Positions 10,877 to 22,997 of a stretch of DNA of 64,000 nucleotides are shown here, piece by piece (within the stretch, counting starts at the first letter, position 1; every line of letters starts with the position of its first letter). Origin of the DNA: Nageia nagi (Eukaryota; Pinophyta). A model generated the notes under the pieces. The model worked only from the letters and a program-made list of their open reading frames with translations, made no database searches and was not told the DNA's origin. Made by a program: the position numbers and the translations under genes. The DNA lies in the NCBI GenBank assembly GCA_050084985.1, contig JBITNC010000001.1, forward strand, positions 65,410,001-65,474,000, read 5' to 3'.

Positions 10877-13180
10877 TTTAGCTTTTGCATTTAGATTTGA
10901 TGGGTCTATTTTAGACTAAGTTATTTGGATGAGCATCTTATATATTAACCTTTATCATGACTTTAATAGGGTGATATTTAGTTATCTACTTGAGCACAAG
11001 GATCAAACCTTTGATAGGTTTGAAGATTTAAAGGCCTTAGTTGAAAAGCAAACATATCTTAAAATCAAGATGTTGAGATTTGGTAATGGGGAAGAGTATA
11101 ATAGCATTGAGTTCAATAACTTGTACCAAGAATAGGATCAAGAGGTAATTTATTATTCCTTACACTCTTTAATAAAATGATATTGTCAAAAGGAAAAATA
11201 GGATAATTATGGAGATGGCTAGATGCATGTTGGAAAATCTTTCTAGTTTCTTATGGTGTGAAGTTGTGAGCATTGTAATTTACACCTTAAATAGGTGTCT
11301 CACAAAAGTTGTTGAGGGTAAAACTCTTTTTGAAGCATAAAAAGAAAGAAACTTAACATTTCTTACACTAAGGTATTTGGTTGTGAAGCCTTCTCCTATA
11401 TTATTTTTGATAAAAGGGAGAAATTGGAGAAAAGATCCAAAAAATGCATCTTTGAGGGCTATGATAGTCACCATAGAGACTACAAGCTCTACTCCTTGTT
11501 CTATAGAGAAGTTTTTGTATCAAGGGGTGTAAAATTCAATGAACTTCCAAAGGAATCTACTTCTAATAAGGATTTTGATGATCTAAATGACTCTTTAGTT
11601 GCACCTAACTGGTTAGATATCAATATAGGTAAGTCATCTTAGGAGGAAAATTATCTAACTCAGAGGATAAAAGAAGTATGACCTTGAAAATTACTTATTT
11701 TCTAAAATTGATCACAAAAATGAGCCCTCATCATTCAAGAAAGCTTCAAAGCATGAGTGTTGGATGAAAACCATAAAAGTGGAGTATGAGACACTTATAA
11801 AAAATGAAACTTGGTACTTAGTTCCTTATCAAGTACAATTCAATTAGGGATATTGAGAAATACAAGGCAAAGTTAGTGGCCAAAGGTTTTGCTTATAAAT
11901 ATGGAGTTAATTATGAGAAAACCTTTGCTTCCATGGTAAAAATTCCCACTATCAAGATAATCATTACTCTTTTACAACTCAAGGATGGAAATATTTTCAA
12001 CTCGATGTCAAGACTATTTTTCTCTATGGTGAATTAGATGTGTAAATCTACAAGAATCAACCAAAAGGATTTGTTGTGGAAGGAAAAGAGTCCTTTGTGT
12101 GCAAGCTAAAGAAGTCATTATATAGACTTAAGCAAGCACCTAGAGCTTAGTACAATAAGATTTTAGGATATTTTGTAGATATTGGATTCTCCAAGTACTT
12201 CTTTGACTCTAATCTATATGTTCTCAATTAGGGATAAGATGTGGTATTGATTCTCCTTTACATGGATGATCTTCTAATCATTTGAAATAACAATTAAATC
12301 ATCCAATAGTGAATATTCAACCTTAAGGTAGCATTTAAAATAACTAATCTTGATCTCTTCCACTACTACCTTGAAATGTAAGTGTACTAATATAATCATT
12401 GTAATTATTATAATCAATCCAAGTATATATTAGACATCTTGCAAAAATTTGGAATGGAGGAGTGCAAATTTGTTACGATCCTAGTCTCTCTTGGAATCAC
12501 TTTGTCTCTTAGCTCCAACTCTCATCTGGTAGATGGTACAACTTATAACCAATTAGTTGATAATCTTCTTTATTTGAATATTTTTAAGTTAGATATTTTC
12601 TTTGCATAGAATTTGATGGCACAATTTATGCAAATATCATATGCTGAGCACCTCAATGTTGTTAAAAAAATCTTGAGGTATGTTGCAAGAATGAATGAAC
12701 TTGCTCTCAAGTACTCTAAATTACCCTCATTTATTTTCTCAAACTTCTCTTATTTTGACTATGGGGAAGATAGAGATGATAAAAAATCAACCTTTTTGTA
12801 TGTGTTTAGCATTGGTTTAGGTGCTATCTCTTTAGTCTCCAAGAAGCATCCTACTGTTTTTCTTTCCACCACATAAGCCAAATATCAAGCCATGTCTATT
12901 ACAGCCTAGGAAGCTATTTGGTTTAGGCATATTCTAAAATAAATTAGGTATGAGAAAGTTCCCTCATCTCATATTTCTTTATATAATTAGTTAATTATTT
13001 ATTTGGGTAAGAATCTTGTTTTCCATCGATGAATAAATCATGTTGAAATCCAAGCACACTTTATTAGGGAGAAGGTTCTAAATGGCATCATACACTTGTA
13101 GTATTATCCATTCTCCCTGAACTCCATTGATTTGTTCAATAAACCCCTTCCTAAAGCATAATTTTGCAAGCTTAAGGATT
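10877..13180 (+). pseudogene. pol: Copia pol relic of element A (integrase, RT, RNase H)
   Basis: Domain order is that of Ty1/copia. Integrase core relic at about 10,880-11,430 with the Y-x-x-x-Y-H-D-F-N-R region; RT at about 11,730-12,450 with the K-G-F-A-x-K-Y-G-V-N-Y block near 11,885 and the Y-M-D-D box near 12,258; RNase H at about 12,610-13,180, ending in a D-L-F-N-K-P-L-P motif near 13,130. Stops are frequent, such as TAG replacing the Trp of the R-A-W-Y motif near 12,150. About 46 bp present in copy C are missing near 11,832. No function is possible. Confidence 0.78.
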
Positions 13181-14010
13181 CTATTAGGTTAGTGAAGTTT
13201 CCCTCAAGGAGGATTGAAGTTCAAATTCTTATGTTGAATTCATATTTTTGATGATAACTTCAATCCTAGAAGGATTTTTGGTTGTATAGTATTGATTTGT
13301 GTGTTTAGTTTTGGCTATTTCTCCTTATGGAAAAACTATTTATACACTTTGAGCATATAATAAACCATTGTTAGCATTGTTTAGTTATCCATATGGGAGA
13401 AACTTGTATGTGTGTATGATGGATCTTTTTTGCACTGTTTAGCTATCCATATATGAGGAACTTGTATGTGTCTTTTGACACTGTTCAGTTATCCCTGTGT
13501 GAGAAACTCATATGTGAATTTTATCCTGATATATTTATTATGATAATCAACACATGTTTTGTATACAACAATGACTATAAGTATTATCTTGGCATCTTCA
13601 TGATGACTTATAGTGCACCATTGATCAATTTATGGATGGCATTTCTTGATTCATTTACACATTGATATGAATGTGTTTATGATGCATTTAATTGATCTTA
13701 TTTTTTAAGTTGCTTGTAGCTTGTAGATTTCTTCTTAAGATTATAGGTTACTTTAGGTATGAAGCCTCATGGAGGTTGATCATGTCAACTTTTGATTGGA
13801 TGATTACTTTATGTATATTGAAACAAGTTATGGTTAATGATTGTATTGTAAACCATTTGTTAGAATGGTAAAGTAGTGAGTCTCAAACTAAGATCTTTCT
13901 TCCTTGAAAAATATATAAAATTTATGATTTTTGATTGTATCTATATGAAGTAAAACTCTCTTTTACTCTCTCTTTCTTCTCTTTTCTTAACACCATCCCA
14001 ATATTGCATT
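13181..14010 (+). repeat. Non-coding 3' region of element A with tandem repeats
   Basis: Lies between the pol end and the polypurine tract. It holds three degenerate copies (starting about 13,374, 13,432 and 13,478) of a unit related to CACTGTTTAGTTATCCATAT followed by GAGGAACTTGTATGTG. The same region recurs at 29,580-30,190 and 30,830-31,500, so it belongs to the family. Confidence 0.6.
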
Positions 14011-14019
14011 AAGGAGGAG

Positions 14020-14521
14020 TGTTGGAATGTATAATTAATTATTATAAGATTTTATAATGATCTTTTTGTAAATTTACTAATACTTAAAGGTATTATTATA
14101 TACCTTAAGTATTTAAATGAATATGATAATGTAACTTATCCTACCCTCCTTCTCATGAGTAGGCCCCTTGAGTAAAAGGGTGGTGTATGTCATGATATTG
14201 TATAATGATTAAAATGGTGATCTAAAGGATGATTTTGGCCTATAAATATAATTCCCTCTCTTTGATATCACACACCAAAAAGTTGAAACAAAGTTATGCT
14301 CTAGGATTAGTGTTAGGAGAGGAAGAAAGAGGTCTTGTAAGAGAGTTATCTTTGTAAATGAGAAAGATCTTAGTTAGTGGATGTACTCCCATTGTTGGAG
14401 GAACCACTTATATCTTATGTCATTTTGTGAGATTGTTTATGTTTTGAGTATTGATGTTTGAGAGAGCTTTCAAGTGATCTTGGTAGATTATGAATTTAGT
14501 CTTTTAGGATTAATCCTTTAA
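14020..14521 (+). repeat. Copia LTR (subfamily II), 3' LTR of element A
   Basis: Starts TGTTGGAATG straight after the AAGGAGGAG tract and ends near CCTTTA. It carries the family's imperfect inverted repeat (about 14,080-14,122) and a TATA box (14,241-14,248, TATAAATA). Its downstream part, including GGAGAGGAAGAAAGAGGTC, matches the LTRs at 51,941 and 60,195 better than the one at 15,255, hence a second subfamily. Confidence 0.85.
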
Positions 14522-14756
14522 TACCTCTATGTAATAACACATGCAAGATAAGCACCTTATCCAAGATGCCACTCATATTATGTTTTCTTCCCTTGACTAA
14601 TCTTTTTTTCTTCCCTCTATTTTCCATTTTCTTTTTCTTTCTAGATCTTTACCTTATATTATTCATACTTATTATTATATTCTACCATACACCCCACCCT
14701 TCTTATCAAGCAATGCTACCTTTTCATCTTAATCCAATCTTGCAAATCCTTCTCAT

Positions 14757-15226
14757 ATGTTTGTATACCTATTAAGTCCTAGGTTAGGGGAATATGTAGT
14801 ATACAACATGCATTTTCCTCATATATTTATCAAAACTATGAGAGGTTTTGGTCATCCTCATGATAATTCATCCATTATTGGTTTCATAGTTCCTATAGCT
14901 CCTTTAGATAGAGCTACTCAATTTATCTATGTGAACATTGGCATTCCCCTCAATCCACTATAGCAACTAGAATTCAAAGAATTTTTTTACGAAATTGTAG
15001 GGTACCTATCTAACCCATCCAATGCCATACATTATTTTCAATGGTTCAAATGGAAAGGCTTTGGTTTAATGCATTATGAGAAAGGTCCTCATGATATTTT
15101 AGATTTCCCATTTCATTTCCCTAAGGATAAATCTAGGTCATGGTAAAGTCAAGACCAACAACCCATTTATGTAAAGAAAATCTTACAAGATCTTAGTTTA
15201 AATCCATTTGAGGATCATGTAGATTA
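14757..15226 (+). pseudogene. Unrecognised ORF relic between two copia LTRs
   Basis: I do not recognise the product. One frame can be followed for about 155 codons from 14,757, interrupted by TAG near 14,961 and TAA near 15,144. It has an N-terminal hydrophobic/His segment, a central aromatic-rich part and a charged end. It is preceded by a pyrimidine-rich stretch (14,560-14,760) that resembles the Pro/Tyr-rich belt at 57-60 kb. Persistence of one frame with so few stops suggests a former gene, perhaps of an older element split by the two copia insertions. Confidence 0.35.
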
Positions 15227-15254
15227 ACCCTTGACATGAGCATAGAGTAATCAC

Positions 15255-15753
15255 TATTGGAATGTATAATGCATTATTGTAAAGTTTTCTATTAATCCTC
15301 TTTATACATTCACTAATACTTAAAGGTATAATTAGATACCTTACGTATTTAAGTGAATATAATAATGTAACTTGTCCTACACTCCACGTCATGAGCATGC
15401 CCTTGGCTAAAAGGGAGTGCATGTCATGCCTTTGTAAATTGGATAAAAGGTTGATTTAAAGAGGGATTTTGGCCTATAAATAGAAGGCTCCCTTTTTATT
15501 ATCATACACCAATTTGTGGAGTAAATTTATGTTATAATATAGTGTTTAGGAGATGAGATTAGGAGATTTGTGAGAGTTCATATTGTGAATGAAGTGAGAT
15601 CTAGTTACTAGATGTATGCCTAGTTGGAGGAGCCATTTTATATCTTGAGTTATCTTTGTGAGATTACTTTGTGATTTTGTTAGATGTGAATTGTGAGCTT
15701 TCATGTGATCTTAGGAGTTTAGGATTGATTATTTTATAGTTCAACCCCCTTCA
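15255..15753 (+). repeat. Copia LTR (subfamily I), 5' LTR of element B
   Basis: Starts TATTGGAATG (family start TGTTGG with one change) and ends CCCTTCA. Contains the inverted repeat at about 15,316-15,350, the TATA box at 15,475-15,482, and the subfamily I block GTGTTTAGGAGATGAGATTA. It is followed by TTTGGTATCAGAGC. Confidence 0.88.
15475..15482 (+). promoter_or_regulatory. TATA box of the copia LTR promoter
   Basis: TATAAATA inside TTTTGGCCTATAAATAGAAG. The equivalent box sits at 14,241, 30,415, 31,727, 52,159 and 60,416 in the other LTRs at a matching position, which marks the U3 promoter of the family. Confidence 0.7.
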
Positions 15754-15755
15754 TT

Positions 15756-15767
15756 TGGTATCAGAGC
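15756..15767 (+). other. Primer-binding site of element B
   Basis: TGGTATCAGAGC, the standard initiator-Met tRNA site of plant copia elements, 2 bp after the LTR. The same 12-mer occurs at 23,214, 52,452 and 60,697. Confidence 0.88.
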
Positions 15768-16073
15768 TCCTTGGAAGCTTCCCTTCACATCCTTTGTGTG
15801 GAAGGTTCTCTTCAACTTGATGTTAAGGATCCTCTTCAATTTGGAGGTCTTCTTCCTTCACTTGCATCTTTGAGCGTTAAAATAATTTAATGGTATAATT
15901 TTCTCCTTCTCTTCCCTATGGTACTAACATTGTTACTATAAGTTTTTTAGTCCAATCTCTTATTTTTTTATATAAAAATTTCTTTAAATTATAATATTTT
16001 GTTGCCTTTTACTAACAATCCTTTTGTAGTTAGTAATTACATATTTTTAAAAAATGTATAATTCCTTTGATGC

Positions 16074-16104
<31 letters not shown>

Positions 16105-18490
16105 GGATCTTTTTATTTGCAATTTGTTTTAGAAGGGTTTTTATTTACAAAGTTTGGTAATAACACTTTGTTTATTTTTAAATTATACCTTCTTTTAAGT
16201 TGCAAAAAAAGGAGGAATAAGAGCTTTATATAAAAAAATTGGAGAGGTATATTTCTTAATGAAAGTTTTTTTATATATATACAAACAAATACTAATTAAA
16301 ACAATATCTTGAATTAAAACTTTTATCAAACTTGTTCATCCCTAGTGCATGCTCTGCTGATTATTTTTACTAAGGTGTGCTCTCAGTGCTTTGACTAATT
16401 AGCTCCCTTACTCATCTCCCATGCACCCTTTGTTCTTACTCTTTTTTCATGTAGTTGTGCAGGGCATGGCAGGCCTCATAGAGTTTCCAAGTGATTTTTG
16501 GTGTCGAGAAACTAGGTGATGGTTAAGTCAGGTCCTCCTCTGTAATGCTATCATTGCACCCTTTGTTCTCACTCCATTATCTCTTACCTAGGCCATAGTA
16601 TCCTTTGAATAACCCTCTTCTTACCATGCCCTCACTCAACCCCTTTCTTAGCCTCACTCTTGCTCATCCCTACTTGGCTTCTCTCCTCATGCCCTTTGTA
16701 GGTGTCTCCCCATCTCTACCATCAATCGCACCCTTTTGTGGCTCCCTTTATTGCTTTCTATTCTGGTCCCCCACAACCTTTGTTGCACCCTCCTTTATTA
16801 GAACACTATCCACACCTTGCTGTAGACCTCCCATCCTTTTTGTTGATTTTTTTTGCCCACATTTCCATTCTCCTTTGATTCCATGCTCTCTTCTTTAGGC
16901 CTTCTTTAATTCTAGTAGATGCATTACTTTAGAGGCAATTATTTTTTTTACTTTCTTATTTATCCTAACATGCCTCATGCATGCAGTAAAATGCAAAAGG
17001 ATGCATTAGGTGGAGTGTGGATTTTATTAAGTATTAAGTGGAGTAAGGTTTCATCTAAGCCTTTAAATGCCTTACAAGTAATCATACTCCTTATGTTTTA
17101 ATTTTTTTTTACCTTCTCATATTTTAGTAAAGGTATTTTTCTTTCAAGAATGTGATCTTTAAGTTACCCATACTATACTTAAGTAAAAAGAGGGGGAATT
17201 ATTTTATAAAATATTTTAACATGCAAGTAAGTTTTATTTCCTTTAGTTAAAATTGCTAAGGTACACTTGTATGCTATCAATACGGATAGAACTTTAAGTA
17301 AAAGAGGGGGGAATTTATATTTCTTTACTTAAATTTTTTTTCCTATAGGATGTTAGATAAAATATTGCATATCTATTTTTGGTAACTTTTCAAAAATGAT
17401 AATGCATGATTCTTAATTTTTTATATGCATGTTAAGTATTTTTTACAAAGTGATAGATAAATGTAATTTAAGTTAATGGTACATGCTTAGAACTTTAAGT
17501 TAAATGCCTAGGACTTAAATATTTTAAGTTAATGGTACATGCTTAGAACTTAAATATTTTAAGTTAATGGTACATGCTTAAGACTTAAATATTTTTAAGT
17601 TAATGGTGCATGATTAGGATTTAGATTTTTTAATTCAACAATACATGCTTATTACTTAAAAAAACTTAAGTTATGATGCAATTACTTCCTTATGCAAGAA
17701 TGGATTTATACAAAATTAGGATTAATGTAAAGATATACTTTAGGGGTTGGTAAACAAAACCTATTGGACACTTAAGTTTCAATTCTTAAATGATGATGTT
17801 TTTTATGCTCTTTTATTTCATTTTTTGAATTTTTCTTTATTTGTTTATGCAAAGAAAAATGTAAACATTGAAATGAGAAATGCCCTAAAATGAACACATC
17901 TATACATACATTCCACAACATGACTTGTTTGGGGAGCCATGAGATGAGGATAGGTAGATTGGAGCCTTTAAGTTTGACAATTCAAATGGTGAAAAGTCCA
18001 TACTTCTCAATTGCCCCTAATTCCTCTATTAGTCTAGACATAACTCCAATAGGTGGACAAGTATGTGTGTAGTGATACCACATGTCCGCACATCCATTTA
18101 GGGATTATCTTGATAACCTATAAGGATAACTTTAAATCTAATCAAGATTAATAATTTGATCGATCTAATAAATGTCATAACCTTGGAAAATAGTAGGTAC
18201 TTCTTCTTATAAGAAAGTATAATACTAACCAAGGTGAACTGGTTGAGGATTGGTAGTACTTGGGCTCCTGTTGTGTAGGCATTGGGGTGAAGGTCTAATT
18301 TTAGACAAGAAAATAAGTCTCAATAATGTCACTCTACATCTATGGTTCTTGAGATGAAAAATGTACTTGAGTACATGGGTTATTATTTGAGTTGTAAAAC
18401 ATTTGCACTAGTGAATCAAATCAAGCATTTCTTAGTTAATCAAATGTAACATGTATTACTTACTTGGTTAAAACTTAACATATAATATTA
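15768..18490 (+). other. Long non-coding leader of element B
   Basis: About 2.7 kb between primer-binding site and gag. In order: an AT-rich part with a (TA)n microsatellite (about 16,077-16,104), a C/T-rich part (16,370-16,900), an AT-rich part with GTAAAAGAGGGGG motifs, and a 35-bp tandem repeat (17,467-17,630). A 97-codon open frame at 16,605-16,898 is Leu/Pro/Ser-rich and probably just reflects the pyrimidine bias. The whole leader is repeated in element D. Confidence 0.6.
17467..17630 (+). repeat. 35-bp tandem repeat in the copia leader
   Basis: Four to five units built on TTAAGTTAATGGTACATGCT followed by TAGAACTTAAATAT. The same array is at about 24,910-25,070 in element D. Confidence 0.72.
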
Positions 18491-18494
18491 TTTA

Positions 18495-19200
18495 TTGAAT
18501 AACATGCTTATTATTTTCAACATTCTTGTGCAGCAAATGGAAGACTCCTTTTTACCCAAATCTACCTTAATTCAAAATTTTCAAAAAGGTTTACCATTCT
18601 CCAAAAGTTGCATCAATCTCATCAAGGAGAAAATGAAAATGTTACCATCTACTTTATCAAAATCATTGACCTTAAGACCCAATGTATTGCTTGTGGGTGT
18701 AATTAGATCAATGATGAGTTCATGGTATTCATCATTCTTCACAGCTTTTCTTCAAAATTTGGTAACTTTGTGATACTTATAGAAATAAAGCTTGATGATG
18801 AAGAAGAAGTATTCTCCTTTGAAAACCTTTCTAGTCTCCTTTTGAAGCATGAGAAAACCCTTAATAAAAAAGTGTTAATTTCTTCTCTTAAGGATAATAA
18901 CATTACTCTTGGAGCAACCAAAACTCTTTTCAAGAAGAAGTTCAATCATTATAAGAAATCTTATTCTTCTTCCTCTAAAAGGATTGAGAAAAGAGGTAAC
19001 GGCAATAATAGGAACATCAACACCAATAGAAATAATGATAATAACAACCATTTTAAGCAAAGACATGAAAAAAGCAAAGCAAACAATCCAAATCTTAAGG
19101 CAAAGTTTGATAAAAATTATAACTATTATGGCATCTAAGGTCATAAAGAAGTTGATTGCTATAAAAAGAAAATAGAAGAAAAGAAAAAAGGTTATAGAAA
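18495..19200 (+). pseudogene. gag: Copia gag relic of element B
   Basis: C-terminal part of a copia Gag (UBN2-like) that would bind element RNA. A D-D-E-E-E acidic patch (near 18,800) is followed by a Lys/Ser-rich and then Asn/Arg-rich linker and a zinc knuckle near 19,110-19,155. In the knuckle the first two Cys read Tyr, a TAA stop falls between them and the His, and only His and the last Cys remain. The frame shifts near 18,720. The N-terminal Gag domain is far less clear than in the minus-strand copy at 54.3-55.0 kb. Confidence 0.7.
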
Positions 19201-19254
19201 TGTAAAGAACTTCAAAAAAAACAAGAATATTCAAGTTGGTTTTGTTATGGTGCT

Positions 19255-20926
19255 CTACTCCATGTCTCACACTTTTTCATGTGATTGGATTATTGACTCT
19301 CGTTGCACTAATCACCTATATTTTAAAAGGAAAACGTTTGAAAACTTTCACAAGTATAGAAAAAATGTGGTTGTGATAGGTGATAACTCTATCCTTGAAG
19401 TACAATAAAATGAAAGTGTGTTGATTCATGAGAAGGTTCTTAATAATATGCTTTATGTTCTTAATCTTAAGATGAACCTTCTCTTCATGATCTAAGTTAC
19501 TAGAAAAGGGTACTCTTTTGAGTTTGACTCTCAATCTTGATGCATTAATCAAGGAATTGCCACATTGGTTAAAGGATCAGTGAAAGATGATCTATACATT
19601 ATAGATCAAGTTCCAACAAAGATGTGTTTTGCTACTAGTGTGTGTTCTAGAGGCAATCTTTAGCACCATCATCTAGGGTACCTTAACCATAAGACTATTC
19701 AAGTCATGAAAGACTAAGAACTTATGGAAGGTTTGATTTCAATTTCTCCTTCAATTGGTCTATACAAGAAATGCATTCTTTGTAAGATGCATAGATAAAA
19801 GTTTGAAAAAAATAAGGCAACAAGAGCATTTCAACCTCTACAACTTGTGCATTCAGATTTGATAGGTTCATTTTAGCCTAAGTCACTTGGAGGAGCATCT
19901 TACATCTTGACCTTCATTAATGACTTTAGTAGGATGACCTTTGAGTATCTACTTGAATACAAGGATCAAACCTTTGAGAGTTTTAAATATTTTAAGTCTT
20001 CTATTCAGATTTAGACTAACCTTAAGATCAAGATATTAATATTAGATAATGGGAGAGAATACAATAGTAATGAGTTTAATAATTATTATGCTAAGTATAG
20101 AATCAAGAGATAATTTATAATTCCTTACACTCCTCTACAAAATGGTGTTATCAAAAAGAAAAATAGAATAATTATGGAAATGGTTAGATGCATGTTGGGT
20201 AATCTTCCTAGATTCTTATGGGGTGAAGCTATGAGCACTGCTATTTACACCTTGAATAGGTGTCCTACAAAAGTTGTTCAAGGTAAAACTCCTTTTGAGG
20301 CATGGTCAAGAAGAAAACCTAACATTTCACACCTTAGGGTGTTTGGTTGTGAAGCATTCTTCTATATTATTTCTAAAAAAAGGTAGAAATTAGATAAAAA
20401 GGTTGAAAAATACATCTTTTTGGGTTATAACAATTAGCATAGAGGCTATAGGCTCTAATCTCCATTCTATAAACCTATGTTTGTTTCAAGGGATGTAAAG
20501 TTCAATGAACTTTCTAAAGAACCTACTTCTAATGAAGATGTTAATGATCTAGAGGACTCTTCAATTCACCTAGCTGGTTAGATATTGATCTAGACAAGTC
20601 ATCTTAGGAACAAAATTCTCTAACACAAAGGGTAAAAAAGAGTATGACCTTGAACAAATCCTTATTTTCCAAGATTAACAACAAGTATGAGACCTTAACC
20701 TTCAAAGAAGCTTCTAAGCATGAGTGCTGGATGGAATTCATGAAAGTGGAGTATGAGGTGCTTATGAGAAATGAAACTTGGGATTTAGTTCCTTATCCTA
20801 ATGAGAAGAATGTGATTAGCAATAAATGGATCTTCAAGGTCAAGTTCAATTCTATTGGAGATATTGATAAATACATGGTAAGGTTAGTAGCCAAAGGTTT
20901 TGCTCATAAATATGGTGTAAATTATT
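19255..20926 (+). pseudogene. pol: Copia pol relic of element B (protease, integrase, start of RT)
   Basis: Protease relic near 19,285: W-I-I-D-S followed by Arg where the catalytic D-S-G Gly should be. GAG-pre-integrase with H-H-x-x-x-L at about 19,660-19,800. Integrase core at about 19,840-20,390 with H-S-D-L, D-F-S-R, D-N-G-x-E and W-G-E-A motifs. RT begins at about 20,690 with E-C-W-M-E-F-M-K and reaches K-G-F-A-H-K-Y-G-V-N-Y at 20,926, where the Ns start. At least a dozen stops, mainly TAA and TAG. Inactive. Confidence 0.8.
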
Positions 20927-21026
20927 NNNNNNNNNNNNNNNNNNNNNNNNNNNNNNNNNNNNNNNNNNNNNNNNNNNNNNNNNNNNNNNNNNNNNNNNNN
21001 NNNNNNNNNNNNNNNNNNNNNNNNNN
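20927..21026. other. Assembly gap of exactly 100 Ns
   Basis: A round 100-N run, normally a scaffold join of unknown size. Left of it is copia RT; right of it the sequence restarts in the GAG-pre-integrase region of a different copy, so the element does not simply continue across. Confidence 0.97.
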
Positions 21027-22996
21027 CAAATTTCAATAAAGATATATCTTGCTATGAATGTTTTCTTTAGGAACAATCATTAACACCAATATTTAGGATA
21101 ACTTAGTTCCATAAAATTAATCAAATCATAAAAAATTAAGAACTTATGGAAGGGTTGTCTTCAATTTCACTCATAATTGATCTATATGAGAAGTGCATTC
21201 TAGGCAAGATTAATAGATAAAGATTTGAAAAAGATAAGGCAACAAGGGCAACCCAAACTCTTTAGCTTATGCATATAGATTTGATGGGTCTATTTTAGAC
21301 TAAGTTATTTGGATGAGCATCTTATATCTTAACCTTTATCATGACTTTAATAGGGTGATATTTAGTTATATACTTGAGCACAAGGATCAAACCTTTGATA
21401 GGTATAAATATTTCAAGGCCTTAGTTGAAAAGCAAACATATCTTAAAATCAAGATGTTGAGATTTGGTAATGGGGAAGAGTATAATAGCATTGAGTTCAA
21501 TAAATTGTACCAAGAATAGGATCAAGAGGTAATTTATGATTCCTTAGACTCTTTAATAAAATGTTATTGTCAAAAGGAAAAATAGGATAATTATGGAGAT
21601 GGCTAGATGCATGTTGGAAAATCTTCCTAGTTTCTTATGGTGTAAAGTTGTGAGCATTGTAATTTACACCTTGAATAGGTGTCTCACAAAAGTTGTTGAA
21701 GGTAAAACTCTTTTTGAAGCATAAACAAGAAAGGAACTTAACATTTCTTACACTAGGGTATTTGGTTGTGAAGCCTTCTCCTATATTATTTCTGATAAAA
21801 GGGAGAAATTGGAGAAAAGATCCAAAAAATGCATCTTTGAGGGCTATGATAGTAACCATAGAGGCTACAAGCTCTACTTCTTATTCTATAGAGAAGTTTT
21901 TGTATCAAAGGGTGTAAAATTCAATGAACTTTCAAAGGAATCTACTTCTAATAAAGATTTTGAAGATCTAAATGACTCTTTAGTTGCACCTAACTGGTTG
22001 GATATCAATATAGGTAAGTCATCATAGGAGGAAAATTATCTAACTCAGAGGATAAAAGAAGTATGACCTTGAAAATTCCTTATTTTCTAAAATTGATAGC
22101 AAAAATGAGCACTCATCATTCAAGAAAGCTTCAAAGCATGAGTGTTGGATGAAAACAATAAAAGTGGAGTACGAGACACTTATAAAAAATGAAACTTGGT
22201 ACTTAGTTCCTTATCCTAATGAGAGGAATGTAATTGATAATAAGTGGATGTACAAAGTCAAGTACAATTCAATTAGGGATATTTAAAAATACAAGGCAAA
22301 GTTAGTGGCCAAAGGTTTTGCTCATAAATATGGAGTTAATTATGAGAAAACCTTTCTTCCATGGTAAAAATTCCCACTATCAAGATAATCATTACTCTTT
22401 TACAACTCAAGGATGGAAATTTTTTCAACTCGATGTCAAAAGTATTTTTCTCTATTGTGAATTAGATGTGTAAATCTACAAGAATCAACTAAAAGGGTTT
22501 GTTGTGGAAGGAAAAGAGTCCTTTGTGTGCAAGCTAAAGAAGTCATTATATAGACTTAAGCAAGCACCTAGAGCTTAGTACAAGAAGATTTTAGGATATT
22601 TTGTAGATATTAGATTCTCCAAGTACTTCTTCAACTCTAATCTATATGTTCTCAATTAGGGATAATATGTGGTCTTGATTCTCCTTTACATGGATGATCT
22701 TCTAATCATTAGAAATAATAATTAAATCATCCAATAGTGAATATTCAACCTTAAGGTAACATTTGAAATAACTAATCTTGATCTCTTCCACTACTACCTT
22801 GGAATGTAAGTGTACTAATATAAGGATTGTACTTATTTTAGTCAATCCAAGTATATATTATACATCTTGCAAAAATTTAGAATGGAGGAGTGCAAATTTG
22901 TTGCGATCCTAGTCTCTCTTGGAATCACTTTGTCTCTTAGCTCCAAATCTCATCTGGTAGATGTTACAACTTATAACCAATTAGTTGATAATCTTA
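21027..22996 (+). mobile_element. Ty1/copia fragment C (pre-integrase to RT)
   Basis: Pol relic in the order pre-integrase (21,050-21,240), integrase (21,250-21,800) and RT (22,120-22,850, Y-M-D-D box near 22,690). From 21,256 it is nearly identical to copy A from 10,877, sharing stops such as the TAG after Y-Q-E (near 21,517) and the TAA after F-E-A (near 21,722). It ends abruptly at about 22,996, joined to the middle of an LTR. No LTR or gag of its own. Confidence 0.8.
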
Positions 22997-22997
22997 T

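Larger units (their letters stand above)
10877..14521 (+). mobile_element. Ty1/copia element A, 5'-truncated, with 3' LTR
   Basis: Copia remnant holding integrase, RT and RNase H relics, a non-coding 3' region, a polypurine tract (14,011-14,019, AAGGAGGAG) and one LTR (14,020-14,521). It lacks the 5' LTR, gag and protease: the left edge is an abrupt junction at about 10,877 beside an RLP relic. It shares many stops and small changes with copy C (21,256-22,996) but not with copies B and D. Confidence 0.82.
15255..20926 (+). mobile_element. Ty1/copia element B, cut by the scaffold gap
   Basis: 5' LTR (15,255-15,753), primer-binding site, a long non-coding leader (15,768-18,490), gag, protease, integrase and the start of RT, where a run of Ns begins. 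Order and motifs are those of Ty1/copia. It is colinear with element D (23,000 to about 28,280), about 95% identical where I compared them by eye. Stops are scattered through gag-pol. The leader of about 2.7 kb is unusually long for a copia element. Confidence 0.85.

Noticed and set aside
16605-16898. 97-codon Leu/Pro/Ser-rich frame in the copia leader
   Set aside because: It follows the C/T-rich composition, the copy in element D has a stop, and it lies between the primer-binding site and gag.
18875-19270. 131-codon minus-strand frame over the copia gag
   Set aside because: Antisense of the Lys/Asn-rich gag linker, giving an artificial Ile/Phe/Leu-rich peptide.
20644-21076. Frames running through the N block
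   Set aside because: They contain about 33 unknown residues from the gap and cannot be taken as continuous.
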